Shown here one piece after another: positions 1-6,523 of a stretch of DNA of 8,226 nt (its first letter is position 1; every line of letters begins with the position of its first letter). Made by a program: the position numbers and the translations under genes. The notes beneath the pieces are model-generated. The model was not told where the DNA came from, did not search any database, and was given only the letters and a program-made list of their open reading frames with translations. The stretch spans positions 1 through 8,226 of the forward strand of contig JAICZO010000183.1 of NCBI GenBank assembly GCA_029057255.1, given 5' to 3'. The stretch is from Muribaculaceae bacterium. Its GTDB lineage: Bacteria > Bacteroidota > Bacteroidia > Bacteroidales > Muribaculaceae.

Positions 1-132
1 AGCACAGCTGCCGAGGGCGGCGAGCACTCGGACATGATGCGCCGAGGCGGTCCAGTCGCACAGACAGAGACGGCCGTCACGGGCGCCGAGAAGCAGCTCG
101 CCGACCGGACTATTGTATTTAGATGTAAGCAT
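1..132 (-). CDS. ogt: Methylated-DNA--[protein]-cysteine S-methyltransferase, N-terminal fragment (cut by window start)
   Basis: Only the first 44 codons lie in the window; the frame is open to position 1. The start is ATG at 132-130, giving MLTSKYNSPVGELLLG and then DGRLCLCDW at residues 19-27. The Y-x-SPVG-x-LLLG ... DG-LCL-DW pattern is the usual opening of the Ogt/Ada-C/MGMT family, whose N-terminal RNase H-like domain precedes the alkyl-acceptor domain. These enzymes repair O6-alkylguanine and O4-alkylthymine in DNA by transferring the alkyl group to their own cysteine in a PCHR motif. That active-site region is outside the window, so activity cannot be judged. The ATG lies inside the last codons of the cytochrome c synthase gene (14-base overlap), which suggests co-transcription and translational coupling. 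The two functions are not obviously related. Family assignment is fairly good for so short a piece; ogt is used as the generic name. Confidence 0.65.
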   Translation of the reverse strand, partial: MLTSKYNSPVGELLLGARDGRLCLCDWTASAHHVRVLAALGSCA

Positions 133-1261
133 GTCGGCCTCCGAGAAAATAGTTGACACCGAACCAGGTGAAGAGCACTGCCATAAACGCCAGCACGAGG
201 AAGAGCTGCATCGAGGCCGGACGTCTGAACACCCTCAGGCTGCGGCGGTGCACCGGCAGCAGGTACACGGCGAGAGTAATCAGCGCGCAGGTCTCCTTAG
301 GGTCCCAGCTCCAGTAGCGCCCCCACGACTGCGACGCCCACAGGGAGCCTGTGGCGATGGCGGCGGCGAGTGCCACCGTTCCGTAGTACAGAAGGCGACG
401 CTGCGATGCCACGAAACGTGGCGACAGAACACGCCGCGGCGCGACAAGAGCTACCACGCCGCACACTGCAAGGACTGCAAAGAGCGCATACGAAATCATG
501 GCAAGCGAGACATGAAGCCCGAGCAAGGGATGGTCGAGCAGCAAGGGTATGGAATGGCCGGCACCGCCCGACGACAGCGCCGCACACAGAGCGGCGAGGC
601 CGGACGCGAGAGACACCAGTCCGATTGTACGGCCGGAGAAAAAGGCGACAACAAAAGCCGTCAGGGCGACGGTGAGCAGCGTGTCGGGCACGCTCGCACC
701 GGGATAGTTGCCTAATACGAGGCTGCGGAAAAACAGCACCGCCAGGCACATGCCGCCCGAAAAGAGTGCCGCCGCACGTGCCGGCGCCGGCATGGTGTTC
801 CTTCTCCGGCCTGCCCGCGGGGCGAGGACAAGCATCGAGAGCAGTAGTATGACGAAAGCAAGGTATACGAGCGGCTCGCCGTAAGCGTCGTGCGCCACAT
901 ACAGCCACAGCCCTCCCCTGTCGGCATCGGCATAGCGGGGTATGAAGGTATAGCCGCCGACACGTGCCGCCTTGTTGAGCGCCACTGCCGCGGCAGCCTG
1001 TCCGGAGCCGGTATCGGCCACAAGCGTCGCCGAAGCGACACTGTCAATAGGCGCGGCGGCCTCCAGCCGCAGGCCGAAAGGCAGAGGCAGCACTTCGCTG
1101 TCGGGGCCGCGCCATGTATGCGCACAGCCGCCTCCGGCACGCAGATGTATGGTGCCGTAGCGTGCTGTCAGATACGTGACAAGCGCCCCCGCCGCAATCA
1201 TTATGACGGCGGCATGAAGCGCCACAAGCGCTACCCGACGTAGTGTCGACCTTGAAAGCAT
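119..1261 (-). CDS. ccsA: Compact fused ResB-CcsA (CcsBA-type) cytochrome c synthase
   Basis: This is a membrane protein of 380 residues that would export haem and attach it to CxxCH motifs of exported c-type cytochromes (System II maturation). Residues 10-31 are a membrane span. Residues 35-128 resemble a shortened ResB periplasmic domain, including RYGTIHLRAG (34-43) and the GYTFIPRYADAD...GLWLYVAHD stretch (103-125). A second span lies at about 131-147. The CcsA part follows with about seven spans and the haem-handling WWD motif WGRYWSWDPKE (313-323). Histidines expected in this family are present: H250 (GLHVS) and H377 (GGRHAY) flank the WWD as periplasmic ligands, H338 (LPVHRR) lies in a span, and H16 in the first span may be the ResB-type one. 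An in-frame ATG at 1321 would add 20 basic residues but overlap the upstream gene by 38 bases. ATG 1261 leaves a 22-base gap and is preferred. The gene ends with TAA at 121-119. Family is clear; the small ResB half is unusual. Confidence 0.88.
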   Translation of the reverse strand: MLSRSTLRRVALVALHAAVIMIAAGALVTYLTARYGTIHLRAGGGCAHTWRGPDSEVLPLPFGLRLEAAAPIDSVASATLVADTGSGQAAAAVALNKAARVGGYTFIPRYADADRGGLWLYVAHDAYGEPLVYLAFVILLLSMLVLAPRAGRRRNTMPAPARAAALFSGGMCLAVLFFRSLVLGNYPGASVPDTLLTVALTAFVVAFFSGRTIGLVSLASGLAALCAALSSGGAGHSIPLLLDHPLLGLHVSLAMISYALFAVLAVCGVVALVAPRRVLSPRFVASQRRLLYYGTVALAAAIATGSLWASQSWGRYWSWDPKETCALITLAVYLLPVHRRSLRVFRRPASMQLFLVLAFMAVLFTWFGVNYFLGGRHAYI

Positions 1262-1283
1262 GGGAGAGAAGCGGGACAAGAGT

Positions 1284-2399
1284 TTAATCCTCGCGGAGCG
1301 CCACGCACTCCATCTCGACAAGCCAGCCGGGGCGGCATACAGGGGCGAGGAGGAAGATGGCGGGGAGGCCGGGATAGCGCTCCTCTATCATGCATGCCAC
1401 CACAGCCGCGTCGGCTATATCACGCTGATACACAATGGCATGAGTCATATCTTCGGGCGCACATCCGCCCTCGGCAAGCAGCACTTCGACGTTCTCGCAC
1501 ATGCGTGCGGTCTGCCCGACGATGTCACCGGTGTGCACCACCTGCCCTCTATTGTCGATGCTTGCCGTGCCCGATACAATGACACGTCGGCAGCCGCCGC
1601 GGCAGACAAGCGTTGCGCGCTCGAAGGCTACTCCGTACTCGCTCGTGGGGTTGAGATGCGACGCTCCTTTGAGATACGTCACCATGTCGGGAGTCACGTC
1701 GGGCGAGGCATAGGCATCGAACGACACCTTGGAGCAATGGTCGTCGCCGTAACCGCCTATGCCCGTGCTGGCTATGAAATGCGTCGAGGCGGTAAGGCCT
1801 TTACGGTCGAAGACCGTGTTGCGCCCCTCGACGACACCGCGGTAGTTGACATCGACATCGCGGACAAAGAACCACGTGCGCAGACAATTGTCGGCGAGCG
1901 TGCACCCATGCGCGGCGAGGGCTTCGGAGTAGTCCTCGAGCATCGACACCGTGGCCGCCTCCGAGTCCATGCCGGGGCGCGTCCACGAGACGGCATAGAA
2001 ATCTATACTGCCGTCGGCGCCCTTCACTTCGTAGAGACCGCCTCCGGCCTCGGCGACTGTGACATCGTGCTGCAGGAGCACCAGTGCGGCAATCTTCACA
2101 CCTCCGCCCAGCGGAGCCTGGCCGACGACAGAGACGGCATAGGGACGTGCGGGGAGCATAGAGGCCTGGTTGGCAGGGTCGCTGAGAAATATACGGGCAA
2201 ACACATGCACGGCACCGGAGGGCAGGCGCGACGGCAAAGCGTCCACCGCGTGCCACACGGCATCGAGCTGCTCGGCGAAGGGACGGTTGCCGTCGGGCAC
2301 GACCATGGCAGTATACTCTCTTGCGCCTGCGGCTGCATGAAACTCTGTCAGGCAGACAGTAGTGCGCAGGTCGGTTGTATATCGGTTGCGGCTTATCAT
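1284..2399 (-). CDS. RidA-fold, chorismatase-like protein (FkbO/Hyg5/XanB2-related)
   Basis: This is a 371-residue soluble protein without a signal peptide. Residues 30-110 look like a degraded RidA/YjgF module (FAEQLDAVWHAVDAL, then VFARIFLSDPA and SVVGQAPLGGGVKIA). Residues 150-217 carry LRTWFFVRDVDVNYRGVVEGR and STGIGG. Residues 272-367 are a fairly complete RidA module: VIVSGTASID (274-282), a GDIVGQ helix, and the ending VCRPGWLVEMECVA (354-367). The RTWF-VRD---Y--VV-GRN and CRP--LVEME patterns match, from memory, the chorismatase family. Its members hydrolyse chorismate to a dihydroxycyclohexadienoate (FkbO) or to hydroxybenzoates (Hyg5, XanB2). C355, R356 and E362 are candidate active-site residues. 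The GH element I expect after SGTAS in true chorismatases is replaced by IDNRG, which is more RidA-like, so the reaction is uncertain. Similar Bacteroidales proteins are usually named RidA family or translation initiation inhibitor. The start overlaps the HTCS stop as ATGA, indicating coupled translation. Confidence 0.72.
   Translation of the reverse strand: MISRNRYTTDLRTTVCLTEFHAAAGAREYTAMVVPDGNRPFAEQLDAVWHAVDALPSRLPSGAVHVFARIFLSDPANQASMLPARPYAVSVVGQAPLGGGVKIAALVLLQHDVTVAEAGGGLYEVKGADGSIDFYAVSWTRPGMDSEAATVSMLEDYSEALAAHGCTLADNCLRTWFFVRDVDVNYRGVVEGRNTVFDRKGLTASTHFIASTGIGGYGDDHCSKVSFDAYASPDVTPDMVTYLKGASHLNPTSEYGVAFERATLVCRGGCRRVIVSGTASIDNRGQVVHTGDIVGQTARMCENVEVLLAEGGCAPEDMTHAIVYQRDIADAAVVACMIEERYPGLPAIFLLAPVCRPGWLVEMECVALRED
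2396..2399 (-). other. ATGA stop/start overlap between the HTCS gene and the chorismatase-like gene
   Basis: The TGA of the HTCS gene (2398-2396) and the ATG of the chorismatase-like gene (2399-2397) share bases. This fixes the start of the downstream gene and argues for one transcript with coupled translation. Confidence 0.8.
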
Positions 2400-5300
2400 A
2401 GATTTTCCTTTTTTTCTGTTACAAAACGCTCGGCGAACTCACTGGGAAGCATGCCGAACTCTTTCTTGAAGCACTGGCTGAAGTACTTGGGGTCGTTGAA
2501 TCCGACCGCATAGGCCAGCTCGGATATGCGTATGCCCTGCTTTTCCTCCATGATGGTGCATGCTGTCTTGAGGCGGATGTTGCGGACAAAAGCGGTGTAC
2601 GACAGTCCGGTGAGCGACTTGAGCTTTCTGAAAAGCGTCGAGCGCGCCATACCCATCTCCTTGGCGAAAACAGCCTGGTTGAAGTCGGCGTCAGCGATAT
2701 GCGCCGTGACACACTCCACCGACCGGCGGATGAAGTTGCCGTCTATCGTAGAGAAGTCAAGGCCGGCGACATCCGACTCGAACTGTCCGCGGAACACCTG
2801 ATTGGACATCCGCCTCATCTTGAGCAGGTTGACGATACGCGCCTGAAGCACCGCTATGCTGAAAGGCTTGTGCATGAAGCCGTCGACGCCTGCGCTGTAG
2901 GCCTCCACTTCGGTCTCCTCTATCGTGTTGGCAGTCAGCAGGAGCACGGGTATATGGCTGGTCTCGATGCGGCTCTTGAGGTTGCGGCAGTACTCGATGC
3001 CGTTCATGCCGGGCATCATCATATCGGTTATTATCAGGGAAATGTCATGTTTCTCGAGGACTTCGTCGGCGCGCTCGGCCGATGTCGCCATGAAGACGTC
3101 GTAGTCGCTCTGCAGAATCTTGTCCATCAGAGTCAGCAGGTCGCGGTCGTCCTCGACGATAAGCAGCGACACCCTCTCGGGCTTCTCGTCGCTGTCAAAC
3201 TCGCGGGGACCGTCGGCCGCGTCGTCAAGGTTATCGACATCGGCAGCCGACATAGAGTCAATCTCGGCCTCGGTGTAAGATTCGCGGGCAAGGGGAAGCT
3301 CGACACAGAACTCGGTGCCGACGCCCTCGGTGCTCTCCACATCTATCTTACCGTGGTGCAGCTCGACGAGGTCCTTTGTCAGCGACAGGCCGATGCCGTT
3401 GCCCATAGTGCTGTAGCGGCGGTGCTCGCCGTCATAGAAACGGCGGAAGAGGTCGGGCAGGCGCGAAGCGGGGATACCGGGGCCGTTGTCGCGGACGCGG
3501 ATGACGGCCATGCCGCGCTCGCGGTCGAAGACGAGCGACACCTGCACCATACTGCCGGACAGGACGTACTTCGACGCGTTCGACAGCAGGTTGTAGAGAA
3601 TCTTGTCGAGCTTGTCCGGATCGACCCAGCCCATCAGCGTCTCCTCCTCGCAGGAGAAAGTGCAGGTCAGACCCTTGACCTTCATCACGGGCATGATGTT
3701 CTCGACAGCCACTGACGTAAGCCTGACTACATCACGGCGCGACACACGCAGGCGCAGGTTGCCGCTCTCGGCCTTTCTGAACTCGAGGGTCTGCTGCAGC
3801 AGGCGCGAGAGGCGTCCGACGCTCGACATCATGATTTTGTGGTACTCCTGGCGCGAGGGGTCTTCGTCCTTCATCTCCTCGGCCACGGCCGATATTATGG
3901 ACAGCGGCGTGAGCCACTCATGCGTTACATTGGTGAAGAAGCGCAGTTTCTCGCGGTTGAGCTGCTCGGCCTGCGCAAGCTCAAGCTCGCGGAGATGCAG
4001 CTCGTTGCGGCGCCTTACGCGGCGGCGTGATACGGTGAATACCACAAAGACGAGGGCAAAGAACACTATCGAGTATATGGTCTTGGCCCATATGCCGGCC
4101 CACCACGGCGGATTGATGGATATCCTGACGACACGCTCGTCGTCGAGCCACTCGCCCTTGGCGTCGGAAGCCTTGACGCGGAAGGTATAGTTGCCCGGCG
4201 GGATATTGTTGTAGTATGCGAAGCGGCGCGACGACTCGGGATACTGCCACTGGTCGTCGACGCCCTCGAGCTTATATGCGTACTTATGCTGCAGGGCATG
4301 GTTGGCGAAGTCGAGCACGCCGAACTCAATGCCGAGATTGTTCTGGTCATGCGCGAGAGTGACCTTCTCGGTATACTCCGGCGCGAGCGACGACACGCTG
4401 TAGCGCACATCCTCGGGCATGCCCGCCCACGACAATCCGCCGACCTTGATGTCGGTGATTGTGACAGGCAGCGCATAGTCATAGGCATTCGAGCCGTCGC
4501 CGGTGACGATGTTCATGCCGTGCGGCCCTCCGAAGTAAAGAGTGCCGTTCTCGTCCTTGAACGCCGAGTGGCGGCTGAAGATATTGTCCTGCGCGCCGTC
4601 GGCCGACGTATAGAGACGGAAATTGACAAGCGTCGTGTCGGCGGCGACCTTGATGCTGTACAAGCCCATGTTGGAGCCTACCCACAGGTCGCCGTGATTG
4701 CCGTCGAGCATGCTCGACACTATGTCGCCGGGCAGATTCCACTTGATGTGCACGGGCACGAAGGTATCGCCGGAGTAATCGTAGAGGCTGAGGCCGGAGC
4801 CGTCGGTGCCGACCCAGAGGCGGTCGGTGGCGTCGCAGTGGAGCTCGACGACTTCGGTAGAGTTGAGAGTACCGTTGCCGGGGTAATACCACTTGACGCT
4901 GTACGACGGGAGCGACGTGCCCGAGCCGTCGACACGGAGCACGCCGAGGTCGGACGTGCCCACCCATATGCAGCCGTCGGCTCCCTGCACGATGCTGCGG
5001 ACATTGATGTCGGCGGGCATCATGCTGTCGAAGCGGCAGTAGGATCCGTCCTTGTTGACAACTGTCAGGCCGGGCAGACCGCCGAACCATGTGCGGCCTG
5101 TCTTGTCGCGGTAAATCTCTGACACACGGTCGCCGGCGAGCCAGGGGCTGTCCTCCTTGGTGTGGTGCTCGACCGTGTTGTGCTTGCGGTCCACTATATA
5201 GAGGCCGCCGTCGTAGGTGCCGACGAGCATGCGGCCGCTGCGGTCTTCGCAGAGACTCTTTACGGTGTAGGGCGTCGGGTATCCCGCCGAGAAGGGATAG

Positions 5301-6523
5301 CTGTTGTACGACTCCACGGTCTTGCCGTCAGTGCCGAGGACGGCGAGACCCATGTTGCTGCCGAGACTTATCCACATGCGGCCGGCGCTGTCGCGGGTCA
5401 GACGGTCGACGGTGTTGACGCCGTAGCGCGCCGACAGCACATCGAGGCGGTCAAGGGCGAGACCGGTGGAGTTGGTGGCCAGCGCCATGACTCCCTGCCC
5501 GAGCAGGCTGACCCACATCACGCCCATACGGTCGCAGATGATGGATGTCACCTCGTTGACGATGGTGCCGCTGCCGTCGTCGGAGATGTTGACGAAGCGG
5601 TCGGAGTCCTCGGCAAGCAGACTGATGCCCTTGCGCGTGCCGACCCAGAGGGTGCGCGACGTCGGGTCCTCCGAGATTGAGTATATGATATTGTCGCCCA
5701 AGGTGTTGGCGTCGCCGTCGACGTGCGAATAGTTGACGTAGGTGGTCTTCTCTGGCTCGTAGGGATTGCGGAGCATATGCAGTCCCCTGCCCCACGACCC
5801 CACCCAGATGCGGTGGCGGCTGTCCTCGAAGAGCACGTGCGCCGACTTACGGTCGTTGATCTGCGGGTAGCGGTAGAAACGGCCTGAGGAATCGAGCCGA
5901 TAGAGACCCTCGTTCCATGTTCCGATCCATACGTTGCCGCGGGAGTCCTCGAGCAGGGACTTGACGGATGTCTGCGGCATGACGTCGCCCGACTGCTCGC
6001 GGGTGACAACATAGAGCGAGTCGCTGTCGGGGAGGTATCTGAACAGTCCCTGGTCTGTGCCGACGAGGACATTGCCGTCGCGCGTCGGCAGTATGCACGA
6101 TATAGGATTGCCCTTGAAGAGCCTGTGGTCGATACGCGTCATGCGGCCGACAGCCTTGTCGTAGACATTCAGACCGGCGGTGGTGCCTATCCATATGCGG
6201 CGGCTGTGATCCTCGGCAATAGCCTTTATATTATTGTTGGTAAGCACATTGCCGCGACGGATGTCGGACTTGTAGACTACGGTCTTGGAGCCGTCGTAGC
6301 GGGCGACACCATTCTCGGTGCCGCACCATATATAGCCGTCGCTGTCCTGGAAGACCTGCTGCACCTTCTCCGACGGCAGACCCTCGGACGAGCCTATGTG
6401 CAGCTGTCTGAAACCGACAGCGAGACCGTCGGCCTGCGCGGCAAAGCACAGACACGAAGCCACCGCCATGACGACGGCAGGCAAAATGCGGGCGAAGGCG
6501 CTACATCGACACATTGACCGCAT
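2396..6523 (-). CDS. Hybrid two-component system sensor kinase/response regulator (Reg_prop propeller, HisKA, HATPase, receiver, AraC)
   Basis: This 1375-residue protein senses a periplasmic signal and controls transcription from one polypeptide. A signal peptide spans about 1-31 (hydrophobic 13-28, likely cut after AQA). About fourteen Reg_prop blades follow (roughly 37-690; pattern D--G--WVGT--GL---), enough for two seven-bladed propellers, then a Y_Y_Y domain (about 719-804). One membrane span (811-831) precedes an arginine-rich juxtamembrane and coiled stretch. The HisKA phospho-acceptor is H868 in FFTNVTHEWLTPLS. The HATPase shows N982 (NLLSNASKY), D1012 (DNGPGIP), an FRRFYDG box and GNGIGLSL. 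The receiver has E1124/D1125/D1126, D1167 (ITDMMMPG), T1197 and K1219. An AraC-type double helix-turn-helix occupies about 1265-1368, with SELAYAVGFNDPKYFSQCFKKEFG near the end. All catalytic residues are present. M4 (6514) is an equally good start, with an AAGGA 8 bases upstream; residue numbers here use 6523. Its start overlaps the lipoprotein gene and its stop overlaps the next gene. The ligand is unknown. Confidence 0.95.
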   Translation of the reverse strand: MRSMCRCSAFARILPAVVMAVASCLCFAAQADGLAVGFRQLHIGSSEGLPSEKVQQVFQDSDGYIWCGTENGVARYDGSKTVVYKSDIRRGNVLTNNNIKAIAEDHSRRIWIGTTAGLNVYDKAVGRMTRIDHRLFKGNPISCILPTRDGNVLVGTDQGLFRYLPDSDSLYVVTREQSGDVMPQTSVKSLLEDSRGNVWIGTWNEGLYRLDSSGRFYRYPQINDRKSAHVLFEDSRHRIWVGSWGRGLHMLRNPYEPEKTTYVNYSHVDGDANTLGDNIIYSISEDPTSRTLWVGTRKGISLLAEDSDRFVNISDDGSGTIVNEVTSIICDRMGVMWVSLLGQGVMALATNSTGLALDRLDVLSARYGVNTVDRLTRDSAGRMWISLGSNMGLAVLGTDGKTVESYNSYPFSAGYPTPYTVKSLCEDRSGRMLVGTYDGGLYIVDRKHNTVEHHTKEDSPWLAGDRVSEIYRDKTGRTWFGGLPGLTVVNKDGSYCRFDSMMPADINVRSIVQGADGCIWVGTSDLGVLRVDGSGTSLPSYSVKWYYPGNGTLNSTEVVELHCDATDRLWVGTDGSGLSLYDYSGDTFVPVHIKWNLPGDIVSSMLDGNHGDLWVGSNMGLYSIKVAADTTLVNFRLYTSADGAQDNIFSRHSAFKDENGTLYFGGPHGMNIVTGDGSNAYDYALPVTITDIKVGGLSWAGMPEDVRYSVSSLAPEYTEKVTLAHDQNNLGIEFGVLDFANHALQHKYAYKLEGVDDQWQYPESSRRFAYYNNIPPGNYTFRVKASDAKGEWLDDERVVRISINPPWWAGIWAKTIYSIVFFALVFVVFTVSRRRVRRRNELHLRELELAQAEQLNREKLRFFTNVTHEWLTPLSIISAVAEEMKDEDPSRQEYHKIMMSSVGRLSRLLQQTLEFRKAESGNLRLRVSRRDVVRLTSVAVENIMPVMKVKGLTCTFSCEEETLMGWVDPDKLDKILYNLLSNASKYVLSGSMVQVSLVFDRERGMAVIRVRDNGPGIPASRLPDLFRRFYDGEHRRYSTMGNGIGLSLTKDLVELHHGKIDVESTEGVGTEFCVELPLARESYTEAEIDSMSAADVDNLDDAADGPREFDSDEKPERVSLLIVEDDRDLLTLMDKILQSDYDVFMATSAERADEVLEKHDISLIITDMMMPGMNGIEYCRNLKSRIETSHIPVLLLTANTIEETEVEAYSAGVDGFMHKPFSIAVLQARIVNLLKMRRMSNQVFRGQFESDVAGLDFSTIDGNFIRRSVECVTAHIADADFNQAVFAKEMGMARSTLFRKLKSLTGLSYTAFVRNIRLKTACTIMEEKQGIRISELAYAVGFNDPKYFSQCFKKEFGMLPSEFAERFVTEKKENL

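Noticed and set aside
1262..1283. Search for a promoter in the only intergenic gap
   Set aside because: The gap is about 22 bases and shows no TTTG / TAnnTTTG-like Bacteroidales promoter.
1260..2513. 417-residue open frame on the plus strand
   Set aside because: It is antisense to the chorismatase-like gene and the HTCS end, has no recognisable domain and a low-complexity H/G/R/A-rich composition. High GC with few TTA/CTA/TCA codons on the coding strand explains it.
2699..3715. 338-residue open frame on the plus strand
   Set aside because: It is exactly antisense to the kinase and receiver coding region of the HTCS and shows no domain, signal or plausible start context.
4286..5122. 278-residue plus-strand open frame
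   Set aside because: It is a shadow of the second propeller of the HTCS; its own composition is repetitive V/A/H/D without motifs.
6420..6460. Possible lipobox VASC (C24) in the HTCS signal sequence
   Set aside because: The hydrophobic stretch continues past the cysteine to an AQA cleavage site, and HTCS sensors are anchored by their membrane span at 811-831, so lipidation is not needed or expected.
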